Notes under the pieces: generated by a model
Databases searched by the model: none
What the model was told of the DNA's origin: nothing
What the model saw: the letters and a program-made list of their open reading frames with translations, nothing else
Shown here: positions 26,721 to 35,023 of the stretch, in pieces
Layout of the letters: each line of letters begins with the position of its first letter
How positions within the stretch are numbered: position 1 is the stretch's first letter
From: Paractinoplanes ovalisporus
Lineage (GTDB): Bacteria > Actinomycetota > Actinomycetes > Mycobacteriales > Micromonosporaceae
Direction: 5' to 3'
Length of the DNA stretch: 64,000 bases
Assembly: GCF_016834655.1 (NCBI RefSeq)
Contig: NZ_JAENHP010000010.1
Coordinates: forward strand, 124,001 to 188,000
Program-made: the position numbers and the translations under genes

Positions 26721-28541
26721 TCAGAACTGCTCGTCAACCGTCCTCGCGACCTCCAGCCGGTGCAGTAGCGAGAGGGCGTCGGTTGCCAGGGCGATCGCGG
26801 TGGCCGGCCGCCGGTCCGCCAAGGTGGACGCTTCGGCCAGACTGCGGGCTATCCTGGCGACTTCCTGTTCGATCGTCTGGCCCCGGTTCGCGTAGGTCCA
26901 CGCGTGGCCCAGCAGGACCTCCGCCTCCTCGATCATCTCCAGCGCCTGGTTCTGCAACCCGGCCGACGGGCGGGGCGTTTCGGCGGCCGTCTGCATCGCC
27001 TCGACCAGGGCGTGCACCACCGCGTAGGTGAAGCTCCAGGAGGCCCCCTCGTACAACCTGTTCACGTGACCGAACGCGCCCGCCGGCTGGTCCCAGAGGC
27101 CCGTGTGCAGGCCGTCGGTGATGCGGCGGGCGGCCAGGTGACGCCACACCCGCTGGATGAGATCGCCCATCTCGCGTCGCTGTTCGCCGCTGACGCTGCT
27201 GGACTCGCCCAGCCGCGCCGACATGGCGATCGAGGCGGACAGCAGCAGTGGGCTGTAGTCCGCCGCGAGCCACGCCGCGTCGATCCCGTCGTCGGCGTAG
27301 AGCCGGAACAGCTCGCCCGGCTCGTGGCGCGATACGGCCTGGTCGTCCGCGGTCGCGCGGCTGGTGACCCGTCCACGGCCGGCGAGGTCGGCCAGTAGCT
27401 GGGCCAGTCGGGTCAGTTCGCTTCCGGAGAGAAGCCCGCTGCCTGTGACGATATGGGCCAGCACTACCGAGAGCAGGTCCGACTCTTCGCCGTCGACCAT
27501 CTGCCAGGGGAGATCCTCGATCGGCCAGCGGCCGGAGCCCAGGGTCGCGACCGTCGTCCAGTACGCCCGGGCGATCTCCCAGCGCAGCTGCACAGACTGC
27601 GACAGCCGCAGTTGCTCGGCGCTGAGCAGGCCCAGCACGCGAGTTCGTTCGGATACCAGGTCGGCGACGGCGCGGACCACGGTGGCCGTGTGGTAGAGGT
27701 GCGGCCGTTCCTCCGCCAGCCCGTTGCGCGGTTGTGCGACCTCCGCCGAAGTGTCGACGAGCGGGGCGTTCTGGACGATGCCCCAGCTCCATCCGCACTC
27801 GAAGAGGACATTGTCGCGGTCCACGCCGGTGGTCTCACCCGAGCCGATGGTCACGTCGTCGCGCAGCCGGCTGACGATCTGGCGCAGGCTCGTCCGGAAC
27901 TCGCTGACGACCTGCCGGGACGGAACGCCCTTCTCCCGATTGAGCATCGCCATGAGGCGTTCCGCCTCGCGGGTGCCGGGCTCCAGGGCCCGCACGGCGA
28001 AGCTGCGCAGCAGCCCGATCATCGCGGCCGTCAGCCGGGTCGAGGCCAGCGATTCGACCTCCCGGATCTCCTGCTGACGGTCGGCGCGCCGGACGCTGAA
28101 CCCCAGCACCCGAAGGAAGCCGATCGCTGCCAGGCAGAGCGAGATCGAGGCGGCGTACGAAGGGACGACGTCGGCCGAGCGCAACTGATCGTCCACGTCC
28201 TTGCCGCGGAGGTGGGACGGCGCCGAGAAGACCGGCCGGCCGTCGGCGCCGGTGTAGCGCTCCAGATAGGACCGGATGTAGCCGACCAGGGCGATCGGAA
28301 TCATGATCTCGTCGCCCAGCGCGGCCAGCGATCGCGCCACGTCCCGCCGTGTCTGATCCGGCCGGTCGAGGATGAACATCGACGCCTCGGTCGCCGGTCG
28401 CAGGATGCAGAGCAGCTGGTGTGCATCGGTGAGTGAGTCGGATGCTTCCCGCCCGCCCCAGTACATCTCCCGGCCGTCCACGGCGGACCGGCTGATCGCC
28501 GTCCACACGGCAAGGACCTCACTGTCGGCTCGGGTCAGCAT
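26721..28541 (-). CDS. SCO2524-family protein coupled to the caspase-STAND-WD40 gene
   Basis: This 606-residue, mostly helical soluble protein resembles the Streptomyces SCO2524 family. Matching segments are AHQLLCILRPATEASMFILD, the central LFECGWSWGIVQNAPLV, YWTTVATLGSGRWPIEDLPWQ and GLWDQPAGAFGHV (each quoted only in part of the family pattern). No catalytic motif is visible. The ATG at 28541 has AGGGAG eight bases upstream and lies 23 bp inside the end of the upstream caspase gene, so the two are translationally coupled. SCO2524 is normally in a different Streptomyces cluster, so the partnership is unusual. It is possibly an adaptor or regulator of the caspase protein. Confidence 0.7.
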   Translation of the reverse strand: MLTRADSEVLAVWTAISRSAVDGREMYWGGREASDSLTDAHQLLCILRPATEASMFILDRPDQTRRDVARSLAALGDEIMIPIALVGYIRSYLERYTGADGRPVFSAPSHLRGKDVDDQLRSADVVPSYAASISLCLAAIGFLRVLGFSVRRADRQQEIREVESLASTRLTAAMIGLLRSFAVRALEPGTREAERLMAMLNREKGVPSRQVVSEFRTSLRQIVSRLRDDVTIGSGETTGVDRDNVLFECGWSWGIVQNAPLVDTSAEVAQPRNGLAEERPHLYHTATVVRAVADLVSERTRVLGLLSAEQLRLSQSVQLRWEIARAYWTTVATLGSGRWPIEDLPWQMVDGEESDLLSVVLAHIVTGSGLLSGSELTRLAQLLADLAGRGRVTSRATADDQAVSRHEPGELFRLYADDGIDAAWLAADYSPLLLSASIAMSARLGESSSVSGEQRREMGDLIQRVWRHLAARRITDGLHTGLWDQPAGAFGHVNRLYEGASWSFTYAVVHALVEAMQTAAETPRPSAGLQNQALEMIEEAEVLLGHAWTYANRGQTIEQEVARIARSLAEASTLADRRPATAIALATDALSLLHRLEVARTVDEQF

Positions 28542-31500
28542 CCGTTGCACTCCCTTCCGGCGGGCCGTCCGGCCCGAGCACTATGACGTCGCTGCCGATC
28601 CCGGCGGCGACCGACCCGTCCGGCGCGAGGGCCAGCGGCCCGATCACGTCGGGAAGCTCCATCGCCCGCCTCCGTCCGCGGTCGAGATCCAGCGTCAGCA
28701 GGGTCCGCTCGCGCGTGGCGATCAGCAGCGCACCACCGTCGGGCCCGCGCCCGGTCGCCCGGTGCGTCGGGGCCGGCCCGGGGTATCGGTGCCGCAGCCC
28801 GCCGGTGGCCAGGTTCCACACGGCCAGGCCGCCGTCGTCCAGCACGGCGACCGGTGACCCGTCGCCCGAGCCGGTCACCGTGACCAGCCGCCCGGTCCGC
28901 AGTGCGGAGAGCTCGCTGCGGTGCAGATCGCCCCCGGCCAGGTAGGCCAGGGACGGAGTCCGAGAGGGATAGCGCGCCTCGACGACGGTGGCGATCGTGC
29001 TGTCGCCGGTGCGGACCGCCGCGCCCTCGAACCACGCGTCCGCGCCGTCCGGCACCGGCGGCTTGCCGTCGCCGGGCAGCGCCCACGCGCGCAGCCAGCC
29101 GTCCCGGCGCCAGAGGACGATCACATCGACGCCGTCCGGCCGCCGAGCCGTGCGCACCGGAGAATCCGGGTGCAGGTAGCCGCTGATGCGGTGCCGCAGC
29201 TCGCCGTCGCGCAGCGACCACAGTTCGGCCGTACGATCGCGTCGGGTCACCACGAGCAGGGGCGGCTCATCCAGGGGGTAGGTCACGGCGACGTCGGCGA
29301 TCGGGCTGCGGCCGGGAGAACTCCAGCGGCGACCGGTCCCGCCGGTGAGGTCGTAGGCGGCCAGCCCGCCGTCGTCGCCGACCACGACGGCCAGGTCGGT
29401 GCCGTTCTCGTCCCGGCCGCAGACGATCCGCTGGACGGCCGTCTCCGCCGAGTCGAGGACCGTCGGCCGGCCGTCCCGCGCGTCCCACAGCCGGATCTCG
29501 CGCTCCTCGTCGGCCGACACCACCGTCCTGCCGTCCGGTGAGAACGCCACGAGGCCGACCCGGCTGCGGTGGGCCGGACGGTCGCGGCGGCCTTGGTAGT
29601 TCAGGTCCCACACCCGCGCGGTGCCGTCGGAACCGGCCGTCACGGCCACGGCGGCCAGGGCGGCGACCGCACGCACCTCCCCGGTGTGCCCGCCGAGGAT
29701 GGCCCGGATCTGCCCGGTGGACAGTTCGATGATGTGGGCCCGGCCGTTGTCGGTGGCACTGATCACCACCCGGCTGCCGTCGGCGAGCCACGTGGAGCCC
29801 AGGGCGACGATCGCGTCGCCCCCGGTCCTGACCTCGGTGTTCCGTGGCTGGTGGGGAGCCATGTTCCAGAGGCGTACGGTTCCGTCGCGCCCGCCCGAGG
29901 CGATCGTCCATTCATCGACCGCCACGAGCGCGAGCACCGCGCCGGTGTGGCCGGTGAGCGGACGCGGGCCCGCGATCTCCCCGTCCGACCACACCTCGAC
30001 CACACCGGAGATGCCGGCCGCCGCGACCAGGCGGCCTCCGGTGGGATCGGTGATCGACGACAGTGCCCGCAGCCGCTCCCCGGCGGCGAAACACCGTTCG
30101 ACTTCGCCGGTCGCCACGTCGTAGATGTTGACCGCGTCGTTGACCGCGGCGAAGACTCCTCGCGCGTCGCCGTCCAGGGCCACGACCGGCCCGTAGCCGG
30201 TTGACGGGGTGGCCCAGCGGCTTTCGTCGGCCAGGTTGTGCGCCGAGACCGTCCCGTCGAGCGCGCCGGTCACCACGAAGTCTGTTCCGTCATCCGTCCG
30301 GACGTGCGCCACCGCGGTCAGCACCGCCCCGTTCGACGGGAAATGCCGGAGCACGGTCCCGGTTCCCGCGTCCCAGACCACGCAGCCCTCGGTGGCGGCC
30401 GTGATCAGCACGTCGGCGCCGTCGGCCAGCCGTGCCGCCGTCAGCGCGGCGATCGGCCCGCTCCCGGCGTCCATCGTGATCACCAGAGATCCGTCGGTCA
30501 GACGCCACATCCGCGCGGCGCCGTCCGAACCTCCGGTGTACGCCACGGCGGTCCCGTCGGCCAGCGTCGCGCAGGCCACCGCCCGCACCGCTCCCGTGTG
30601 CCCGACCAGCACGTGCCGGAGATGCGGGTTGAGGCCGCCCCCGGTCGCCCAGACCGGCCGGCGGCCGGGCGGCGCCTCGGCGGTGTCGCGGGGCGCGGCC
30701 AGCCGGGCGGCCAGATCTCCGTCGCCGTAGCGGACGGCGTTGACCAGCAGGATGTCCCGGCGCGCGCCCGGCTCGCCGGGAAAGTCGAGGAGCCGCTGGT
30801 ACGACGACCGGTAGACGTCCGCGTCGCCCACCTCGTGCAGGTGGCGGATCAGCGCGGCCGGGTCGGCGTGCACCAGGTGGTCGGCGTCGACGAGCAGCTC
30901 GGCCAGCCGGCCGGCCGCGGCGGCGTGGTCGCCGGCGTGCCGTTCCAGGTAGGGCGGGGCGAGACCGGCCCACCGCACGGGCCGCCCCGAGTCGTTCAGC
31001 AGGGCGGCCAGCACCGTGCGCCAGGCCCCGGCCGGCGCTCCCGCACGCAGATGGTCGATGAGGCTCTGGTGGAACAGCCGGTAGAGGGTGGTCGCGTCGG
31101 TGTCGACGTCGCGGCGCAGATAGAACCGGGCACCGTCGAGCGCTGCCGCCACATCGGCATCGGACGGCGGGCCCAGTGACGACGGCGCCAGCACCGCGGC
31201 CACGCACCGCACCAGTCGCCGCGGCAGGCCGTTGCCGAAGCTGTGCGCCAGCGCGGCCAGCACCGGGTACCGCCACGGGTCGTCGGCCGATGCGAGGTCG
31301 ATCCGCAGCACCGAAGGCAGATCGAGCGGCACCTCGCCGCCCCGCCGCCGGGCCTCGGAGACGTCGCCCGGCACCGGCTGCCGGGCCAGATGGTTCACGA
31401 AGATGTGCGCGACCAGGAAGGCGCCCCAGCGTTGCCCGTCGGGCTTCTCGGGCGCGGTGGCCAGCCGCTCGGCGACGACGTCGGCGATCGCGTCGGCCAG

Positions 31501-33006
31501 CTCGGCCCCGGCCGGCGAGTCGTAGGCGGCGTGCACCCGCAGCAGGTCACGGGCATAGCCGTGCAGGGCCTCGGCCAGCAACGCCGGCGGTTCGTCGTCG
31601 AGGTCGACCACGGCCGCCGACGCGAGCGCCCGGTCGCGCAGCCGGTCCAGCGCCGGCCAGAGCACGCCGCTGCGCGAGCCGATCAGGATCCGGCAGGCGG
31701 GGCCGCCGTCCTCCCGGCGGGCGTCGACCAGGTCGAGCAACAGCGCGGCCAGCGCCGCCGGGTTCAGCGCCTCGTCCACCGCGTCGACCACCAGCACCGG
31801 CGGGGCCGGCAGGTCGCGCACGGCGGTGGCGAACCGCGCGCCGGTCCACGGGCCGGTCTCCGCGGGCAGCGCCAGCTGCTCGGCGGCCTGCCCGAGCAGT
31901 GCTGACACGCTCAGCTCGCGGGCGTGCACGGCGACCAGATCCGCGATCACCGGTGGCAGGTCGTCGCGGCGGCCCCACCACAGGCCGCGGGTGGCCGCGC
32001 TCAGCGCCGGATGCGCCGCGCACACCACCATGCCGAGCACCGCCGACTTGCCCGAGCCGGGCGCGCCGGTGACGAACTGCAGGCCGGTCGCCGAGCCGTC
32101 GGCGAGCCAGGCCGAGAGCGTACGGAGCTGGGCGCCCCGCCCGCGGAACAGCCCGCCGTCGGTCGAACCGTCGCCGGTGGCCCGGCCCGAGGCACGCGAC
32201 ATGAAGTGCCGGGCGTCGAACACCTCGGCCAGCCGTACGGCGAAATCGCGTAGCCCGGTCGGCACGCCGTCGGTCACCGCCCGCCGATAGGCCGGGTTGG
32301 GAAAGAACGGCGGCCAGCTGATCGTGGCCGAGATGTCGGTGCGGGTGGCCGCGACGATCTGCTCGAACCCGCCGTCGCCCAGCCGGTGCACCTCCCGGCT
32401 GATCGCCTGCGCCACGGTCGGCAGCGGCACGAACGGCAGTGACGTGTGGATGTCGAGCGCGCCCAGATCGGCCAACACCGTCGCGGCGGCCCGGGTGAAC
32501 CGGCCGTCGAAGCCGGGGCGGTGCGGCAGCGCACCGGCGATCACCCAGGCCCGGCGCCGCTCGTCGGCGATCTCGGCCTGCCACGGCTGCCGGGCCGCGA
32601 GCCCGGCGCCGCAGACGTCGACCAGGAAGAGGACCCAGGGGCCGCCCGTCTCGGGAAGGCCGGCCGCATAAGGATCCTCGAGCTCGTCGGCCCCGGTCGC
32701 CTCGGTCAGCCACGACGAGAGGCTGGTGCGGGCGCCGGCGGTGCCGTCGGCGTCGACCACCAGCACCGTTCCGGCGCGCTCCTGCCCGTGGCTGAGCACG
32801 TGCACGATCAGGACGTCACCGGGGCCGAGACCGGCGATCGCGGCGGCCACCCGGTCACCCAGCGGACCCCCGCCGCCGACCATGTCGTAGCCGGCCGAAG
32901 CCAGGGCGGACACCAGGGACTCCCGGCGCGCGCCGGCGAACGGAAGGTCAGCGAACCGGGAGCCGGCGAAGGTGCTCACCGCGATGCTCAGAGCCCGCCG
33001 ACGCAT
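28519..33006 (-). CDS. Caspase-like protease fused to STAND NTPase and WD40 propellers
   Basis: This 1,495-residue protein has three parts. Residues 1-~240 are a caspase-fold (C14) protease with catalytic His73 in LSHGQ and Cys132 in FLVDVCGAG. Residues ~285-620 are a P-loop NTPase with Walker A GAPGSGKS (314-321) and Walker B VLVVDAVDEA (404-413), followed by a helical/winged-helix region to ~790, as in STAND/NACHT proteins. Residues ~795-1495 are WD40 repeats, enough for about two propellers (GHTGAVRAV, GGSDGAARMW, GGRDGTVRLW, GSDGTARVWD). STAND proteins are ligand-triggered switches; with a caspase effector this looks like a defence or programmed-death protein. The ATG at 33006 is chosen over a much longer frame because the caspase fold begins there. 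Confidence 0.88.
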   Translation of the reverse strand: MRRRALSIAVSTFAGSRFADLPFAGARRESLVSALASAGYDMVGGGGPLGDRVAAAIAGLGPGDVLIVHVLSHGQERAGTVLVVDADGTAGARTSLSSWLTEATGADELEDPYAAGLPETGGPWVLFLVDVCGAGLAARQPWQAEIADERRRAWVIAGALPHRPGFDGRFTRAAATVLADLGALDIHTSLPFVPLPTVAQAISREVHRLGDGGFEQIVAATRTDISATISWPPFFPNPAYRRAVTDGVPTGLRDFAVRLAEVFDARHFMSRASGRATGDGSTDGGLFRGRGAQLRTLSAWLADGSATGLQFVTGAPGSGKSAVLGMVVCAAHPALSAATRGLWWGRRDDLPPVIADLVAVHARELSVSALLGQAAEQLALPAETGPWTGARFATAVRDLPAPPVLVVDAVDEALNPAALAALLLDLVDARREDGGPACRILIGSRSGVLWPALDRLRDRALASAAVVDLDDEPPALLAEALHGYARDLLRVHAAYDSPAGAELADAIADVVAERLATAPEKPDGQRWGAFLVAHIFVNHLARQPVPGDVSEARRRGGEVPLDLPSVLRIDLASADDPWRYPVLAALAHSFGNGLPRRLVRCVAAVLAPSSLGPPSDADVAAALDGARFYLRRDVDTDATTLYRLFHQSLIDHLRAGAPAGAWRTVLAALLNDSGRPVRWAGLAPPYLERHAGDHAAAAGRLAELLVDADHLVHADPAALIRHLHEVGDADVYRSSYQRLLDFPGEPGARRDILLVNAVRYGDGDLAARLAAPRDTAEAPPGRRPVWATGGGLNPHLRHVLVGHTGAVRAVACATLADGTAVAYTGGSDGAARMWRLTDGSLVITMDAGSGPIAALTAARLADGADVLITAATEGCVVWDAGTGTVLRHFPSNGAVLTAVAHVRTDDGTDFVVTGALDGTVSAHNLADESRWATPSTGYGPVVALDGDARGVFAAVNDAVNIYDVATGEVERCFAAGERLRALSSITDPTGGRLVAAAGISGVVEVWSDGEIAGPRPLTGHTGAVLALVAVDEWTIASGGRDGTVRLWNMAPHQPRNTEVRTGGDAIVALGSTWLADGSRVVISATDNGRAHIIELSTGQIRAILGGHTGEVRAVAALAAVAVTAGSDGTARVWDLNYQGRRDRPAHRSRVGLVAFSPDGRTVVSADEEREIRLWDARDGRPTVLDSAETAVQRIVCGRDENGTDLAVVVGDDGGLAAYDLTGGTGRRWSSPGRSPIADVAVTYPLDEPPLLVVTRRDRTAELWSLRDGELRHRISGYLHPDSPVRTARRPDGVDVIVLWRRDGWLRAWALPGDGKPPVPDGADAWFEGAAVRTGDSTIATVVEARYPSRTPSLAYLAGGDLHRSELSALRTGRLVTVTGSGDGSPVAVLDDGGLAVWNLATGGLRHRYPGPAPTHRATGRGPDGGALLIATRERTLLTLDLDRGRRRAMELPDVIGPLALAPDGSVAAGIGSDVIVLGPDGPPEGSATDADPSRQ

Positions 33007-33012
33007 GCAGCC

Positions 33013-33018
33013 ATTGTG
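33013..33018 (-). promoter_or_regulatory. -10-like element for the caspase gene
   Basis: CACAAT on the minus strand ends six bases before the ATG at 33006, with no ribosome site visible. It may give a leaderless transcript. Confidence 0.35.
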
Positions 33019-33075
33019 CAGGCCGGCCGTCGGCGTGCCATCCGCCGTCAGGGTGGTCGTGTGAGGATGGACCGC

Positions 33076-33927
33076 ATGACCGTGCGCCTGCTCGCCGTCC
33101 ACGGAATCTGGAACCACCGGCCGCGACTGAGCACGGCGGAGGCCGAGGCGGAGATCTGCCGCGTCTGGCAGGCCGGCCTCGGTGATCGGTCCGACGTGGA
33201 GCTCGCGGCCGTCTACTATGCGCCGCTGCTGCGTGTGCCGGCCCGGCAGGACGGCGACGACGGGCTGGACGCGCTGCCGCCCGAGTGCCGCGACTGGTTG
33301 GCGGACTGGGCCGGGCAGCTGGGCGCGCTGCCGGCGACGGTGCCGCAGGCGAGCTGGAGCATTCCGGCGCGGGCCCTGGCCGACCGGATGGCCGACCACG
33401 CGGGTCTGAGCCGCGCCGTGGTGCGACCGCTGGTCTTCACGTTCCTCACCGAGGTCCGCGGATACTTCTCCGACGGCCCACGGTCAGCGGTGACCGAGCT
33501 GGTCGTCGAAGCGATCCGGCGGCACCGGCCGGATGTGGTGCTGGCCCACTCGCTCGGCTCGGTGGTCGCGTACGAGGCGCTGCACGCTCTCCCCGATCAA
33601 CGGGTCGGCCTGCTGGCGACGATGGGGTCGCCGCTCGGCCTGGCGAACATTGTCTTCGATCGGCTGCGGCCGGCCCCGCGTGACGGGCGCGGCGCGCGGC
33701 CGCCCGGGGTGGTGCGGTGGGTCAACATCGCCGACCCGGGCGACATCGTGGCCATCCCACGGCCGTTCACCCGGCGCTTCGACCCGGACGAGAACTGGGA
33801 CGACGCGCACATCCACCGGTTCGACTTCCACACCGTGCCGCGTTATCTGGCCTCGCCCCGCATCGGGCAGGCGATCACCGATCAGCTCTCCGGCGGTTCC
33901 TCGGACGGGCTGGTGGTCGCCAGATAG
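33076..33927 (+). CDS. Lipase-like alpha/beta serine hydrolase divergent from the caspase gene
   Basis: This 283-residue cytoplasmic protein (no signal peptide) starts with the strand and oxyanion motif VRLLAVHGIWNH. It has a nucleophile elbow AHSLGS (Ser159), followed by MGSPLGLANIVFD, a late Asp (NIADPGDIVA) and a likely catalytic His in IHRFDFH. The AHSLG form resembles PGAP1/lipase-type hydrolases. The alternative start ATG 33067 adds three residues. It shares a 69-bp divergent promoter with the caspase gene, so it may be a second effector or a regulator in the same system. Membrane lipid is a plausible but unproven substrate. Confidence 0.75.
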   Translation: MTVRLLAVHGIWNHRPRLSTAEAEAEICRVWQAGLGDRSDVELAAVYYAPLLRVPARQDGDDGLDALPPECRDWLADWAGQLGALPATVPQASWSIPARALADRMADHAGLSRAVVRPLVFTFLTEVRGYFSDGPRSAVTELVVEAIRRHRPDVVLAHSLGSVVAYEALHALPDQRVGLLATMGSPLGLANIVFDRLRPAPRDGRGARPPGVVRWVNIADPGDIVAIPRPFTRRFDPDENWDDAHIHRFDFHTVPRYLASPRIGQAITDQLSGGSSDGLVVAR

Positions 33928-34238
33928 ACGTCGATGCCGATCCGGGTGAGCAGCGTGGCCAGCACCAGCAACGCGCCGGCGCTGAGCACCGTGCGCAACG
34001 GCACGCTGTCGGGCAGGGCGCCGGCGAGCACCAGCAGGGAGAGGGCGGTGCTGCCCACCGCCACCACGACCACGAGCAGGGTGTACGCCCGTACGCGCGG
34101 TTTGCTCCAGAAAATCACGTCGTGGCGCAGTCGCCGGGGCTGGTCGCGCAGCCGCTTGAGATAACCGGAATCGAACATCATCGCCAGCAGCAGGACCGGG
34201 AGCACCTGCGCGAGCGTCGTGTAGAAGTCTCGGTTCAC
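33882..34238 (-). CDS. Small membrane protein next to the caspase/hydrolase locus
   Basis: This 118-residue protein has an N-terminal hydrophobic segment (LAQVLPVLLLAMMFDSGYL), a basic cytoplasmic stretch and two further helices (LLVVVVAVGSTALSLLVLAG, LLVLATLLTRIGIDVYL). The family is not recognised, though the N-terminal pattern occurs in actinomycete hypothetical proteins. The GTG at 34238 is the only good start. The 3' end overlaps the converging hydrolase gene by 46 bp. Confidence 0.6.
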   Translation of the reverse strand: MNRDFYTTLAQVLPVLLLAMMFDSGYLKRLRDQPRRLRHDVIFWSKPRVRAYTLLVVVVAVGSTALSLLVLAGALPDSVPLRTVLSAGALLVLATLLTRIGIDVYLATTSPSEEPPES

Positions 34239-34299
34239 GCCGACGACATTGGCAGAACCGGGCGAACGAGGGCTAGCGCCAGCGCCTGTCTCCGCGGGA

Positions 34300-34316
34300 C
34301 CTTATCGATTCCTTAT
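34300..34316. promoter_or_regulatory. Response-regulator direct-repeat operator, upstream copy
   Basis: CCTTAT-N5-CCTTAT is an 11-bp-period direct repeat, the spacing used by OmpR/PhoB-type dimers on one helix face. Its reverse complement, ATAAGG-N5-ATAAGG, matches the site at 36093-36109. It lies about 50 bases before the regulator start, suggesting autoregulation. Confidence 0.6.
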
Positions 34317-34363
34317 GCCTCGGCTGCGAAAGTTGCGGACCATGGCATGAGGGGGTTCCAGGG

Positions 34364-35023
34364 GTGCGGGTTCTGGTGGCGGACGACGAGCGGATTCTGG
34401 CCGACACGGTGGCCGACGGGCTGCGGGACTTCGCGATGGCCGTCGACGTGGTCTATGCCGGGGACGCCGCCCTGGAACGGGTCACCGTCAACCGCTATGA
34501 CGTGGCCGTGCTCGATCGGGACATGCCGGGCGCCACCGGGGACGAGGTGTGCCGGGAGATCATCGCGGCCGGGCTCGACACCCGGGTCCTGCTGCTCACG
34601 GCGGCGGCCGGGATCCGGGACCGGGTTGAGGGGCTCGGGTTGGGGGCGGACGACTATCTGGTCAAGCCGTTCGCCTTCGCCGAACTGGTCGCGCGGGTGC
34701 AGGCACTCGGGCGCCGGGCCAACGCCGTACGGAATCCGGTGTTGGAAAGCGACGGAATTGTGCTCGACGAATCGCGGCACACCGCCTCGCGGGACGGGCT
34801 GACGTTGCGCCTTTCGCCGAAGGAATTCGCTGTGCTGCGGGTGCTTCTGCGGGCGGAAGGCGCGGTGGTCAGCGCCGAGGATCTGCTCGAACAGGTGTGG
34901 GACGAGCACACGGATCCGTTCACCAACGCCGTCCGGGTCACGGTGATGACGCTGCGCAAGAAGCTCGGTGATCCGCCGGTCATTCACACCATTCCCCGTA
35001 CGGGATATCGGCTCGGCGCATGA
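34364..35023 (+). CDS. OmpR-family response regulator
   Basis: This 219-residue protein has a receiver domain (acidic pair in VADDE, phospho-acceptor Asp51 in VLDRDMPG, Thr/Ser in LLTA, Lys101 in LVKPF). A C-terminal winged-helix DNA-binding domain follows (~125-218, ending TIPRTGYRLG). The GTG at 34364 has GAGGGGG eight bases upstream. It overlaps the kinase start (ATGA), so the two form a standard pair. The direct repeats upstream and after the kinase are the likely binding sites. Confidence 0.93.
   Translation: MRVLVADDERILADTVADGLRDFAMAVDVVYAGDAALERVTVNRYDVAVLDRDMPGATGDEVCREIIAAGLDTRVLLLTAAAGIRDRVEGLGLGADDYLVKPFAFAELVARVQALGRRANAVRNPVLESDGIVLDESRHTASRDGLTLRLSPKEFAVLRVLLRAEGAVVSAEDLLEQVWDEHTDPFTNAVRVTVMTLRKKLGDPPVIHTIPRTGYRLGA

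Noticed and set aside
28600..30620. Possible CRISPR or tandem-repeat array
   Set aside because: The periodic similarity comes from WD40 blades in coding sequence; there are no identical repeats with unique spacers.
33007..33399. Upstream extension of the caspase gene to 33399
   Set aside because: The extension would run antisense through the hydrolase gene, and the caspase fold starts at the ATG at 33006.
26681..34238. Integrated mobile element carrying the caspase locus
   Set aside because: No integrase, transposase, tRNA target or flanking direct repeats were seen, and GC content matches the surroundings.
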